In this document: in pieces, positions 40,479-49,987 of the stretch
Layout: each line of letters starts with the position of its first letter
How positions within the stretch are numbered: position 1 is the stretch's first letter
Assembly (NCBI GenBank): GCA_036563485.1
Contig: DATCMI010000001.1
Location: forward strand, 2,109,501 to 2,173,500
From: Sphingomicrobium sp.
GTDB taxonomy: Bacteria > Pseudomonadota > Alphaproteobacteria > Sphingomonadales > Sphingomonadaceae
DNA: 64,000 nucleotides
Direction of reading: 5' to 3'
The notes under the pieces: model-generated
What the model saw: the letters and a program-made list of their open reading frames with translations, nothing else
Database searches by the model: none
What the model was told of the DNA's origin: nothing
Program-made: the position numbers and the translations under genes

Positions 40479-41978
40479 GTGCGCTTCGACGACCGCCTGA
40501 TGACGGTTCTGAACCAGCCCGGCGACGACGCCCGGGACCTGGCTGTGCGCTGGCGCCAGCTAGTCGACCTCGTCGCGCGCGCCGGGGGGCAGGCGGGCAC
40601 TCCCGCCGTCGGTGAAGCGCTGGAGACGATCAGGGCGGATGCGCCGCGCGTCGACGAGCCTCTGCGGGCCGCCGCGGCCCGCGCCGTAGCCGCGCTTCCG
40701 CTGCCGCTCGGCCTGCTGGAAGTCTTCGCGTCCGACCGCTTATCGGTTTCGGCGCCGGTGCTTGCCGCCGCGACCCTCGATGCCGAGCAATGGTCGGCCC
40801 TGCTCGAGGTCGCGGACGAGGAGACGCGGCAGTTCATCCTGGCGCTCCATCCCGAAGTCCGGCCGCATGCCGCGCCAGCCGAGGAGCCGTCCACATCCCC
40901 CGCCGAAGAGCCGGAGTCGCTTGCGCCATCGCTTCACGACGTCGTCGAGCGGATCGAACGGCGGCGGCGGACCCGCGCGGCGATGCGCGCGGCTGCCGCA
41001 CCTGCAGGAGACGCAGAGCCGGGCCTGTTCCGCTGGGAATGCGGGCCGACGGGTGAGATCGCTTGGGTCGAAGGCGCGCCGCGCGGGGCCCTCGTGGGGC
41101 GGTCGATCGCCAAGGCGCAGACAGGGGCAGGGGACCGGATCGACGCCGATGTCGTGCGGGCATTCGCGCTTCGCGCGCCGTTCCGTGACGCGGCGCTGAC
41201 CTTCAGCGGCGAAGGGGCGCTGGCCGGCGAGTGGAAGATCAGCGGCGTGCCTGCCTTCGAGCCGAGCGACGGCCGGTTCGCGGGGTATCGCGGCATCGCG
41301 CTGCGTGATCAGGAGCCGGATGTCGGGGGAGGTGCCGACCCCAAGTCGGACGCGGATTCGGTCCGCGAGCTGGTCCACGAGATCAAGACGCCGCTGAACG
41401 CGATCATGGGGTTCGCGGAGATCATCGAGGGCCAGTATCTCGGCCCTGCGGAGCAGGCCTATCGCGAACGCGCGCAGGAGATCGTGCGCCAGGCGCGGCT
41501 GCTGCTGATGGCGATCGACGATTTGGATTTCGCCGCGCGGGTGCAATCGGCTGCGGCGGGCACGCAGTCGCGCACCGAGCTCGGTGAGCTGCTCGAGCGG
41601 CTGACGCCTGCGCTTCGCGAGACTGCAAGCGAGCAGGGGGTGGAGATCGATGCCTCGCCGCCGACGCGTGAAGCGCTCGCCGCCGCCGAGCCGGAGCTTG
41701 CCGACCGGCTGATCTTCCGCCTGTGCAGCGCGGTGCTCGAACAGGCGAGCGCCGGCGAGCGGCTCCGCCTGGCGGTCGAGCAGGCCGGCGATCGCTGGCG
41801 GGTTTCGATCGGGCGGCCCCGGCGGCTGGCGGGAACATCGCAAGAGCAGCTGTTCGGTCCGGCCGAGCCGTTCGGCTTCGCCTTTCCGCTGCGGCTCGTG
41901 CGCGGGCTTGCCCGAAGCGTCGGCGCGGATGTCATTGCTGCCCCGGCTGCGCTGGCGGTGAGCTTTCCGCGCGCCTGA
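40479..41978 (+). CDS. Histidine-kinase-like protein with degenerate ATPase domain
   Basis: The 499-residue soluble protein has a helical N-terminal half (EETRQFILALHPEVRPH), a PAS-like middle and a HisKA dimerisation box with His300 in ELVHEIKTPLNAIMGFAEII. The following ATPase region is poor: the expected N-box Asn is missing in LIFRLCSAVLEQASAGERL and only a weak final F/G-box-like GPAEPFGFAFPLRLV remains. It may be a phosphotransfer or pseudo-kinase protein like alphaproteobacterial ChpT/DivL-type components. No response regulator is adjacent. The start is a GTG. A CtrA-like box upstream would fit a cell-cycle or motility link, as inference. Confidence 0.75.
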   Translation: MRFDDRLMTVLNQPGDDARDLAVRWRQLVDLVARAGGQAGTPAVGEALETIRADAPRVDEPLRAAAARAVAALPLPLGLLEVFASDRLSVSAPVLAAATLDAEQWSALLEVADEETRQFILALHPEVRPHAAPAEEPSTSPAEEPESLAPSLHDVVERIERRRRTRAAMRAAAAPAGDAEPGLFRWECGPTGEIAWVEGAPRGALVGRSIAKAQTGAGDRIDADVVRAFALRAPFRDAALTFSGEGALAGEWKISGVPAFEPSDGRFAGYRGIALRDQEPDVGGGADPKSDADSVRELVHEIKTPLNAIMGFAEIIEGQYLGPAEQAYRERAQEIVRQARLLLMAIDDLDFAARVQSAAAGTQSRTELGELLERLTPALRETASEQGVEIDASPPTREALAAAEPELADRLIFRLCSAVLEQASAGERLRLAVEQAGDRWRVSIGRPRRLAGTSQEQLFGPAEPFGFAFPLRLVRGLARSVGADVIAAPAALAVSFPRA

Positions 41979-42022
41979 CTTGGCGCGCGGCGCGCCGGCG
42001 TCTATCGACCAGGCGCCGGGCA

Positions 42023-42094
42023 GGGCCTGTAGCTCAACGGTAGAGCCGGCCGCTCATAACGGCTAGGTTGCAGGTTCGAATCCTGCCGGGCCCA
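42023..42094 (+). tRNA. tRNA with anticodon CAU (Met or Ile2)
   Basis: A full cloverleaf folds: acceptor GGGCCTG with CGGGCCC, D-arm GCTC/GAGC, anticodon stem GGCCG/CGGCT with loop CTCATAA (anticodon CAT), T-arm GCAGG-TTCGAAT-CCTGC. The discriminator is A and CCA is not encoded. A CAU anticodon can be elongator Met or lysidine-modified Ile2; sequence alone does not settle this, but it is not the initiator type. Confidence 0.9.
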
Positions 42095-42141
42095 CCGGTA
42101 TTCGGCGAGGATTTGCGAAGCACCGCTTCGCCTGAGATCGT

Positions 42142-42221
<80 letters not shown>

Positions 42222-42284
42222 TTTCGAACGACTAGGCCGTAATCCGGCGCCACCTCGACGCCTGCGATGGTTCGAGCTAGGTTC

Positions 42285-42296
42285 GACACCGTTGTC
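42285..42296. promoter_or_regulatory. LacI-type operator 1
   Basis: GACACCGTTGTC, a match to GACANCGNTGTC with a central CpG typical of LacI-family sites, 22 bases upstream of the regulator start. It suggests autoregulation. Confidence 0.6.
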
Positions 42297-42318
42297 GGAA
42301 GGGAAAGGCCGGGGGGCT

Positions 42319-43350
42319 ATGCGGAGCGGGGAAGGCAGGCGGGTGACGATCCGCGAGGTTTCCGCCGCCGCGGGCGTGTCGATCAAGACAGTGTCGCGGG
42401 TGTTGAACCGCGAACCGCACGTCAAGGACAAGACGCGAAAGAAGGTCGAGGCGGCCGTCGAGCGCCTGAACTTCCGGCCGAGCAGCGTCGCAAGAACGCT
42501 GGCGGGCCATCGCTCCTTCCAGGTCGCGCTGCTCTACGACAATCCGAGTCCTTATTATATCAACGAGGTGCAGACAGGAGCGCTCGAGCGCTGCGCCGAG
42601 GAAGGGTTCAGGCTGATGTTCCAGCCTTGCGATTCTTCGAGCCCGACGCTCGTCGATACCGTCCTCGACTTCATCGAGGAAACGCATGTCGACGGGCTCA
42701 TCCTGACGCCGCCGGTCGGCGACAATTTTCCACTCCTCGATGAACTGCAGCGCCGCAATGTGAGGTTCGTCCGGGTGGCGCCGGGGGACGACCGGCCGAT
42801 CGCACCGGCGGCCGCGATGGACGACGTCGCGGCGGCGCGCGAAATGACCGAGTTCCTTCTTTCCTTAGGGCACCGGCGGGTGGGGTTCATCGTCGGCCAT
42901 CCGGCGCACGCGGCGAGCGGACAGAGGCTTGCCGGCTACCGGTCGGCCTTTGCCGCCAACGGCATGCGCGTCGATCCGTCGCTCATCCAGCCCGGGCATT
43001 TCGACTTCGAGTCGGGGAAGGCGGCAACGGCCAAGCTGCTCGACCTGCGCAACCCGCCAACTGCGATCTTTGCCAGCAACGACGACATGGCTGCGGGAGC
43101 ACTCGCGGTCGCCCATGAGCGCGGGATTTCGGTCCCGGACGAGCTGGCGATCGCCGGTTTCGACGACACCAACCTCGCCAATGCGGTCTGGCCGCCGTTG
43201 ACGACTGTGCACCAGCCGATGCGCGCGCTGGCCCGTGAAGCTGCGGACCTCCTGCTTGCAAAGTCCGGTTCGGCCGAGCGCCGGATCTTGCGTCACGAGA
43301 TCGTCGTTCGCGGCACCACCGGCGTGTCGATCAAGCAGCTTGACAGATGA
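42319..43350 (+). CDS. LacI-family transcriptional regulator
   Basis: The 343-residue protein has an N-terminal helix-turn-helix (TIREVSAAAGVSIKTVSRVL) and hinge, then a periplasmic-binding-protein fold with GHRRVGFIVGHPAHAASGQR, ASNDDMAAGALAVAHERGIS and IAGFDDTNLANAVWPPLTTV. It probably represses the following TonB receptor and downstream glucosidase genes until a beta-glucoside or derived sugar binds. The start at 42319 follows a G-rich site; GTG at 42343 is an alternative. Operator-like dyads lie before this gene and before the receptor. Confidence 0.92.
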   Translation: MRSGEGRRVTIREVSAAAGVSIKTVSRVLNREPHVKDKTRKKVEAAVERLNFRPSSVARTLAGHRSFQVALLYDNPSPYYINEVQTGALERCAEEGFRLMFQPCDSSSPTLVDTVLDFIEETHVDGLILTPPVGDNFPLLDELQRRNVRFVRVAPGDDRPIAPAAAMDDVAAAREMTEFLLSLGHRRVGFIVGHPAHAASGQRLAGYRSAFAANGMRVDPSLIQPGHFDFESGKAATAKLLDLRNPPTAIFASNDDMAAGALAVAHERGISVPDELAIAGFDDTNLANAVWPPLTTVHQPMRALAREAADLLLAKSGSAERRILRHEIVVRGTTGVSIKQLDR

Positions 43351-43369
43351 TCCATTTGCCGAGAACCTA

Positions 43370-43381
43370 GACAGCGTTGTC
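43370..43381. promoter_or_regulatory. LacI-type operator 2
   Basis: GACAGCGTTGTC, same consensus as operator 1, in the 225-base gap ahead of the TonB receptor. Confidence 0.6.
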
Positions 43382-43533
43382 ATTACGCGCAGGGGGTTTG
43401 CAGGGAAGCAGTGGCTAAAGCGGCGGCGCGTGCGGTGCCGTTTACACCCTGAAAGCTTCATCTTTTATCGACCACCTCGGGTTCGGCGGATGCTTAGCCG
43501 GAGTGTCTTAAATCGGATTTTTTTCCTCGCCGC

Positions 43534-43547
43534 TGACACCGATGTCA
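43534..43547. promoter_or_regulatory. LacI-type operator 3
   Basis: TGACACCGATGTCA, the fullest copy of the consensus TGACANCGNTGTCA, 28 bases before the receptor start. With operator 2 it could hold a repressor loop. Confidence 0.65.
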
Positions 43548-43575
43548 GACGCGAGCTAAGAGGGGAGCATCGCAC

Positions 43576-46236
43576 ATGAGAAAGGGTTCAACCGCCGCGC
43601 TGTCGTTTTCGGCGCTGATGCTGGCGAGCGCGGCAATGTCGCCTGCCTATGCGCAGTCGGTCGAGAAGAAAGACCAGCAGCCCGCAGCCGAGACTGCTGA
43701 AAACCCCGATGCGATCATCGTCACCGCGAACCGGCGCGAGGAGCGCCTTCAGGATGTGGCGGGCGTCGTCCAGGCACTGACCGCGGACGAACTCCGCCGC
43801 CTCGGGATCGGCAACGACATCCGCAACCTTCAAGCGGCGGTCCCGGGACTGAACATTGCGAACCAGGAAGGCAATATCGAGATCTTCATCCGCGGCGTCG
43901 GCTCGGCGAACAATACGGAGCTTGGCGACCCGGCGGCGGCGCCGCACATCAACGGCGTTTACATCCCGCGTCCGCGCGGCCTTGGCCTCCAATTCTACGA
44001 CCTCGACCGTGTGGAGGTGAACAAGGGCCCGCAAGGGACGCTCTACGGTCGCAACGCGCTCGCCGGCACGCTGAACATCGTCACCAAGGAACCGGTGCTC
44101 GGTGAACTCGGCGGCTTCGTCCAGGGGCAGATCGGCACGCGACACAGCTATGGCGGGGAAGCGGCCCTCAACGTGCCGATCGGCAGCACGAGCGCTCTTC
44201 GCTTCGCCGGCTATTTCGACAAGCAGGGATCGTCGTTCAAGAATGCCGGGATCGACAAGACGCTGAAGCCCGCGGGCATTCAGGACAATGTCGCCGGCCG
44301 CGTTTCGTTCAAGAGCAACATCAACGAGCGCCTGTCGATCTTCCTGATGGGCGATTACGGCCAGGAAAGCGGAACCGGCTATCCGGGCGCGAACATCTAT
44401 TCGGCCGTACGTGCGACCGGTGACCGCGCTGAGGACCTGCCGATGCGCGACGTCGTCTATCGCGGGTGGCAAGGCGACCTCGATAATGTGATCTGGGGCG
44501 TGCAGGGCCGCGTCAGCTACGACTTCGGGCCGTTCACCGCTCAATATCTCGGCAGCTACCGCAAGGTCGACTTCGAGCAGACGAACTCGGGCCAGGACGG
44601 CATCGCGTGGGAGGGCCGCGACGTCAGCGAGGACGGCGTCCAATACGACAATTACTCGACGCAATTCTGGCAGACTCGCTCCAAGGCGCAGACCCATGAA
44701 ATCCGCCTAGTCGGCGACACCGCCCAGCGGCTGCGCTGGACGGTCGGTGCGTTCATGTTCGACGAGAAGCAGCAGGTCGGTTTCCTCAGCCTCGTTGACC
44801 GTGGTTACTGCTGCTATTCGGGCACCGAGTTCACGATGCCTGACGTGCGCGGCAAGTCGAAGGCGGCTTATGCGGACGGAACGTTCGACATCACCAAGCA
44901 GACCCGGCTGACTGCCGGGCTTCGCTACACGGACGAGAAGAAGTCGCGCTACGGGATCGGCGGCAACTGGGCGCTGGTGCTTGGCGGCGAAGATTTCGCC
45001 TGCTGCTTTGCCACGCGGCTCGGCACGCCGGGCTTCCGCCCCTCGCTGCTCGACCGTCCGAATTTCAATGTCGGCGCGCTCGACACGCCGCAGGAGCTCG
45101 CGAACTTTCTCATCGAAGGTATCGCCAGCATCGGCTCGCGCGACACATTGGTCGACCAGATCGGGTCGATTGCGGCGGGCACCAATCCGCTCGGCACCTG
45201 TTTCGTGCGCAGCGACATCGACAACGGCTTCGTCCGCTGCCCGGCCAACAATCCGAACAACACCAATGGCGGGTTCAGCTACGCGAACCTGACCATCCCG
45301 GGTCAGCAGGTCGGCAGCAGCAAGTTCAATTATTGGGACTGGCGGCTTGTCGGCGAGCACGACCTGACGCCCAACAACATGCTCTATGCGAAGGTCTCGA
45401 CCGGTCACAAATCGGGCGGCTTCAACGACAGCTTCGACGCCGATTTGATCCCGGAAACCTTCAAGCCTGAAAAGCTGGTGGTTTACGAGGTCGGCTCGAA
45501 GAACAGCTTCAGCTTCCGCGGCCGCCGCGCAATCGGCAATGTCAGCGCCTTCTACTACGACTATAGCGATCAGGTCTTCCAGGACCTGACGACAATCGCG
45601 GTGGATCCGCAGACCGGCAATGCGACCGGCTTCTCGCTGGTCAACCGCAACGTCGGCAAGTCGCGCCTGTGGGGCATCGAAGGCGAGGCGATCCTGCCGC
45701 TTTCGGCGATGACCCGGCTGCACCTCAACGCCGTCTATCTGGATACGGAGATCACGAAGGGCCAGGTCGCCGACGCGCGCGCCCAGGACTTCAGCATCGG
45801 CGGGTTCGCACCGCTGATCGATCTGAAGGGGAGCCGCCTGCCGCTCGCGTCCAAGTGGAACCTCACCGGGCGGTTGCAGCATACGGTCAAGCTGCAGCGC
45901 GGGAGCGTCGATGGCCAGGTGCTCGCCAGCTATCGTTCGTCCTTCTACCTGACGCAATACAACGAACTGCCGGTCGTGTTCGCCACGCCGGATGGAACGG
46001 TGACGCGCGTCGAGACGGCGCTGGAAGCGGGCTTCCCGGACCGACAGGAAGGCTTCGTCACGGTCAACCTCGGCGTCGGCTACACGTCGGAGGACGGCCG
46101 CTGGCGCGTTGAAGGCTATGCCACCAACCTGTTCGACGTCGATGCGTCGCAAAAGGCGCTGGTCGGATCGGGCATCAACGTGCGCTTCCTCAACGAAGCG
46201 CGCTCCTTCGGCGTCCGCGTGCGGAGCTCGTTCTAG
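43576..46236 (+). CDS. TonB-dependent outer-membrane receptor
   Basis: The 886-residue protein has a signal peptide (cut near AYAQS), a plug domain with IIVTANRREERLQDVAGVVQ close to a TonB-box region, YIPRPRGLGLQFYDLDRVEV and LYGRNALAGTLNIVTKEP, and a C-terminal 22-strand barrel ending RSFGVRVRSSF. It belongs to the sugar-type TBDRs common in sphingomonads. Lying behind a LacI regulator and ahead of glucokinase and a GH3 glucosidase, it most likely imports oligosaccharides. GGGGAG precedes the ATG. Two operators sit in its promoter. Confidence 0.93.
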   Translation: MRKGSTAALSFSALMLASAAMSPAYAQSVEKKDQQPAAETAENPDAIIVTANRREERLQDVAGVVQALTADELRRLGIGNDIRNLQAAVPGLNIANQEGNIEIFIRGVGSANNTELGDPAAAPHINGVYIPRPRGLGLQFYDLDRVEVNKGPQGTLYGRNALAGTLNIVTKEPVLGELGGFVQGQIGTRHSYGGEAALNVPIGSTSALRFAGYFDKQGSSFKNAGIDKTLKPAGIQDNVAGRVSFKSNINERLSIFLMGDYGQESGTGYPGANIYSAVRATGDRAEDLPMRDVVYRGWQGDLDNVIWGVQGRVSYDFGPFTAQYLGSYRKVDFEQTNSGQDGIAWEGRDVSEDGVQYDNYSTQFWQTRSKAQTHEIRLVGDTAQRLRWTVGAFMFDEKQQVGFLSLVDRGYCCYSGTEFTMPDVRGKSKAAYADGTFDITKQTRLTAGLRYTDEKKSRYGIGGNWALVLGGEDFACCFATRLGTPGFRPSLLDRPNFNVGALDTPQELANFLIEGIASIGSRDTLVDQIGSIAAGTNPLGTCFVRSDIDNGFVRCPANNPNNTNGGFSYANLTIPGQQVGSSKFNYWDWRLVGEHDLTPNNMLYAKVSTGHKSGGFNDSFDADLIPETFKPEKLVVYEVGSKNSFSFRGRRAIGNVSAFYYDYSDQVFQDLTTIAVDPQTGNATGFSLVNRNVGKSRLWGIEGEAILPLSAMTRLHLNAVYLDTEITKGQVADARAQDFSIGGFAPLIDLKGSRLPLASKWNLTGRLQHTVKLQRGSVDGQVLASYRSSFYLTQYNELPVVFATPDGTVTRVETALEAGFPDRQEGFVTVNLGVGYTSEDGRWRVEGYATNLFDVDASQKALVGSGINVRFLNEARSFGVRVRSSF

Positions 46237-46244
46237 GGCGCCAG

Positions 46245-46281
46245 GGGGGGAGTCGCGGCGACCAGGCCGCGACTCCTCCCC
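46245..46281 (+). terminator. GC-rich hairpin after the TonB receptor
   Basis: GAGTCGCGG pairs with CCGCGACTC, extended by a G-run and CCTCCCC, around a short loop. No U-run follows, so it may be an mRNA-stabilising or partial terminator between the receptor and the enzymes. Confidence 0.5.
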
Positions 46282-46403
46282 GCCATCGAGCTCATCGATC
46301 CGCCGCTGCCGGGAAGGAACCTGATGCTTCCTATTCGCGCCTTCGAAGCGCCTTGCGATGCTCCGCGCCATGTAGGATGCGGTGCGCGCCGCAACGGCCG
46401 CCC

Positions 46404-47372
46404 ATGACCGATATCGTCGTCGCCGACGTCGGCGGCACCAACGCCCGTTTCGCGATTGCGACCCTTGATGGGCCTGAACCGCGATTGAGCGAAATCCGCC
46501 GCTACGACACGGCCGATCACAGCAGCCTCGCGTCCGCCTGGCGGAGCTTTGCGTCCGACCTCGGCCGCAGCCTTCCGCGAGCGGCCTCGATCGCGGTCGC
46601 CGGCGGTCTCGGCGGCGACGTCGTGAAGCTTGCCAATTGTCCGTGGATCGTTCGCCCAAGCACGCTTGCGGATGAGCTCGGGCTGGACCGGCTAACGCTC
46701 GTCAACGATTTCGGCGCGATGGCTCATGCCGTCGACGCCTTGGCGGACGATTCTCTCGAATGGATCGCGGGTCCGCGTTCCGGCCGGCCTGCGGAGGGGG
46801 TCATCAGCGTCATCGGCCCGGGGACCGGCCTCGGCGTCGCCATGGTGCTGCGGCGCGCCGGGCATCACCACGTGATCGAGACCGAGGGCGGTCATATCGA
46901 TTTCGCTCCGCTCGATACGCTCGAGGAGCAGATCCTTGCCCGGCTTCGCAGCCGCCACTTGCGGGTGTCGGTGGAGCGGATCGTTTCCGGGCCGGGGCTG
47001 GCCAACATCTATGAAGCCATTGCCAGCATCGAAGGGACGCCGGCGCGGATCCGCGACGATGCGAGCCTTTGGGCAGCGGCGACCGACGGGTCCGACCCGC
47101 TCGCTTCGGCGGCGCTCGACCGGCTGTGCATGAGCTTCGGCTCCGTCGCGGGCGATCTTGCCCTGGCGCAGGGAGCGAGCGCGGTGGTGATCACCAGCCA
47201 GCTTGCGCGCCGGGTGGTCGATCGCTTGCGCGGCGGCGCCTTCGTCGAGCGCTTCCTCGCCAAGGGCCGCTACCGCAGCCGGATGGAAGCGATGCCGGTC
47301 CTGCTCTGCCGTCACCCCGAGCCGGGGCTGTACGGCGCCGCGGCTGCATTTCAGAAAGAGCATATGAGCTGA
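46404..47372 (+). CDS. glk: Glucokinase
   Basis: The 322-residue cytosolic protein phosphorylates glucose with ATP. It shows the ATP site DIVVADVGGTNARFAIA, the substrate region LTLVNDFGAMAH, the second phosphate loop IGPGTGLGVAMV and the EGGHIDFAP motif of bacterial Glk. The open frame begins at 46353 but the ATG at 46404 begins the domain. It probably uses glucose released by the next gene product. The stop is 26 bases ahead of the GH3 start, so they are likely one transcript. Confidence 0.94.
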   Translation: MTDIVVADVGGTNARFAIATLDGPEPRLSEIRRYDTADHSSLASAWRSFASDLGRSLPRAASIAVAGGLGGDVVKLANCPWIVRPSTLADELGLDRLTLVNDFGAMAHAVDALADDSLEWIAGPRSGRPAEGVISVIGPGTGLGVAMVLRRAGHHHVIETEGGHIDFAPLDTLEEQILARLRSRHLRVSVERIVSGPGLANIYEAIASIEGTPARIRDDASLWAAATDGSDPLASAALDRLCMSFGSVAGDLALAQGASAVVITSQLARRVVDRLRGGAFVERFLAKGRYRSRMEAMPVLLCRHPEPGLYGAAAAFQKEHMS

Positions 47373-47397
47373 TGGTCGGCTCACGGGAGGCTTGTTG

Positions 47398-49935
47398 ATG
47401 GCTTATCGCGCATTGGTGCTGACGATCTTGCTGGCGTCTTCCGCCTGCACCGCGCCGCAACAGATGGCGGAGCAGCCCATCGCCGCCGCTGCGCCTCGTG
47501 CGCCGGGCGAGTGGCCGAGAGCGGCAAGCGCGGTCCCCAGGGACCCGGCGCAGGAGGGCCGCATCGACGCGCTTCTCGCGCGGATGACGATCGAGGACAA
47601 AGTCGCGCAGATTATTCAGCCGGATATCGCCAGCATCACGCCGGCGGACGTCCGCAAGTACAAGTTCGGCTCCGTCCTCAACGGCGGCAATTCGTCACCC
47701 GGCGGCAACGAGACCGGCCCGGCCTCCGAATGGTTGAAGCTTGCGGACCAGTTCTGGGCGGCGTCGATGGACGGCCCGGAAAGCGCGCTGAAGATCCCCG
47801 TGATGTGGGGATCCGATGCCGTCCACGGGCACAGCAACATCGTCGGCGCGACGCTGTTTCCCCACAATATCGGCCTCGGGGCGACCCGCAATCGCGAGCT
47901 CATCCGCAAGATCGGCGAGATCACGGCGCTGGAGATGGTCGTGACCGGGCTCGACTGGGATTTCTCGCCGACCCTTGCGGTGGTCAGGGACGACCGCTGG
48001 GGACGGACGTACGAGGGTTTCTCCGAAGATCCGCAGATCGTCGCCAGCTTCGCCGGAGCGATGGTCGAAGGTTTGCAGGGGAAGGCCGGCACGCCGGGGT
48101 TCCTTGGGCCTGGCAAGGTAATCGCGACGGCCAAGCATTTCGTCGGCGACGGCGGAACGCTCGGCGGGAAGGACCAGGGCGACAATCCGTCGACGGCCGA
48201 GCAGCTAATCACCATTCACGGCGCCGGCTACCCGCCCGCGATCGAAGCCGGCGTCCAGGCGGTGATGGCGTCCTTCTCCAGCGTTCGCGGCGAGAAGGTC
48301 CATGGCGACGCCGATTTGCTTACCGGCGCGCTCAAGCAGCAGATGGGGTTCGACGGGCTGCTCGTCGGCGACTGGAACGCCCACGGGCAAGTCCCCGGCT
48401 GCTCGAATACATCCTGCCCGCAGTCGGTCAACGCCGGGCTCGACATGTTCATGGCGCCGGACAGCTGGAAGGGCCTCTACGACAGCACGCTCGCACAAGC
48501 GCGCTCCGGCGAAATCCCGGCTGAGCGCCTGAACGACGCGGTGCGGCGCATCCTCAGGGTCAAGATGCGCGCCGGACTGTTCGAGAAGGGACCGCCGTCG
48601 TCCCGCCCGTTCGCCGGCAGGTTCGAGCTTCTCGGCGCTCCGGCGCACCGGGCAGTCGCGCGGCAAGCCGTGCGGGAGTCGCTCGTGCTCCTGAAGAACC
48701 AAGGCAAAATCCTGCCGCTCCGTGCCGACGCTCGGATCCTGGTCGCAGGAGACGGCGCCGACAATATTGCCAAGCAGGCGGGCGGCTGGACGCTCACCTG
48801 GCAGGGGACGGGCGTCACCAACAAGGACTTCCCCAACGCCACCTCCATCTATGGCGGGATCAAGGAAGCGGTGAATGCGGCGGGCGGCACCGCGGTGTTG
48901 AGCGCCGACGGCAGCTATACCGCCAGGCCCGACGTCGCGATCGTCGTCTTCGGCGAGGACCCTTATGCCGAGTTCGTCGGCGACCGGCCGACGCTCGAAT
49001 ATAGCCCTGCGGACAAGAAGGATTTGAAGCTGCTGCAGCGGCTCAAGGCGGCGGGGATACCAACGGTTGCCGTGTTCCTGTCCGGGCGGCCGATGTGGGT
49101 GAACCCCGAACTCAATGCGTCGGACGCCTTCGTCGCGGCCTTTCTGCCGGGCTCCGAAGGCGGCGGCGTCGCCGACGTGCTCTTCCGCGCAAAGGACGGC
49201 GCCGTCCGCCACGACTTCAAAGGCAAGCTTTCCTACTCCTGGCCGAAACGCGCCGACCAGACGCCGCTCAACAAGGGCGACGCCGACTACGATCCGCTCT
49301 TCGCTTATGGTTACGGGCTGACCTATGCCGACGCTGGCGACCTTCCCCGGCTGTCGGAGGAGAGGCCGGTCGGCGTCGCCGCTGCAAGCGACGGAATCAT
49401 CTTCGGGTCGGGCAAGCTTCCGGCCGGGTGGAGCCTTGGGCTGCGCGAAGAAGGCGGCGTGGTCGTGCCCGTCGACGGCAATTCCGGCGCAACCGGAAGC
49501 GGACGGCTTCGCGTCGCCGGCGTCGACCGGCGCGCGCAGGAGGATGCGCGGCGCTTCACCTGGGACGGGAGCGGCGGAGCGGCCGCGGTCATTTCTGCAG
49601 CGCAGCCGCTCGACATTTCGCGTGAAGCGAACGGCGAACTCAGCCTCGTCGTGGATTATCGTGTCGATGCGCGGCCTGCGGGGAACGTCACCCTCGGGCT
49701 CGAGTGCGGGCCGGGCTGCACGGCCTCTGTCCCGGTCGCGGGCACATTGCGGGCGGCCAAGATCGGCGAGTGGCGGACGCTTGCCGTTCCGCTGCGCTGC
49801 TTCGCCACCACAAGCGTCGACATGCGGCGCGTCAGTGCGCCGGTGGTGATTAGCAGCAGCGGCGCCCTTACCCTGTCGATTTCCGACGTGAGGATCGCCA
49901 GCGCGAACGTGCCGCAAAGTCAGTGCCAGCAGTAA
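47398..49935 (+). CDS. GH3 family exo-beta-glucosidase lipoprotein
   Basis: The 845-residue protein has a signal peptide with lipobox (LLASSAC), a GH3 N-terminal barrel (IPVMWGSDAVHGHSNIVGAT, RWGRTYEGFSEDP, KHFVGDGGT), the nucleophile Asp325 in LLVGDWNAHG, the GH3 C-terminal domain (ESLVLLKNQGKILPL) and an extra C-terminal carbohydrate-binding-like domain (about 650-845). It probably removes terminal glucose from cello-oligosaccharides or beta-glucans in the periplasm or on the outer membrane. The ATG at 47398 has GGGAGG seven bases upstream. It closes the sugar locus. Confidence 0.95.
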   Translation: MAYRALVLTILLASSACTAPQQMAEQPIAAAAPRAPGEWPRAASAVPRDPAQEGRIDALLARMTIEDKVAQIIQPDIASITPADVRKYKFGSVLNGGNSSPGGNETGPASEWLKLADQFWAASMDGPESALKIPVMWGSDAVHGHSNIVGATLFPHNIGLGATRNRELIRKIGEITALEMVVTGLDWDFSPTLAVVRDDRWGRTYEGFSEDPQIVASFAGAMVEGLQGKAGTPGFLGPGKVIATAKHFVGDGGTLGGKDQGDNPSTAEQLITIHGAGYPPAIEAGVQAVMASFSSVRGEKVHGDADLLTGALKQQMGFDGLLVGDWNAHGQVPGCSNTSCPQSVNAGLDMFMAPDSWKGLYDSTLAQARSGEIPAERLNDAVRRILRVKMRAGLFEKGPPSSRPFAGRFELLGAPAHRAVARQAVRESLVLLKNQGKILPLRADARILVAGDGADNIAKQAGGWTLTWQGTGVTNKDFPNATSIYGGIKEAVNAAGGTAVLSADGSYTARPDVAIVVFGEDPYAEFVGDRPTLEYSPADKKDLKLLQRLKAAGIPTVAVFLSGRPMWVNPELNASDAFVAAFLPGSEGGGVADVLFRAKDGAVRHDFKGKLSYSWPKRADQTPLNKGDADYDPLFAYGYGLTYADAGDLPRLSEERPVGVAAASDGIIFGSGKLPAGWSLGLREEGGVVVPVDGNSGATGSGRLRVAGVDRRAQEDARRFTWDGSGGAAAVISAAQPLDISREANGELSLVVDYRVDARPAGNVTLGLECGPGCTASVPVAGTLRAAKIGEWRTLAVPLRCFATTSVDMRRVSAPVVISSSGALTLSISDVRIASANVPQSQCQQ

Positions 49936-49987
49936 AGGCCGAGGGGAAGCGGCCGCAGCGCGGCAAGCTGCTGGCGCTGCTGCGCCT

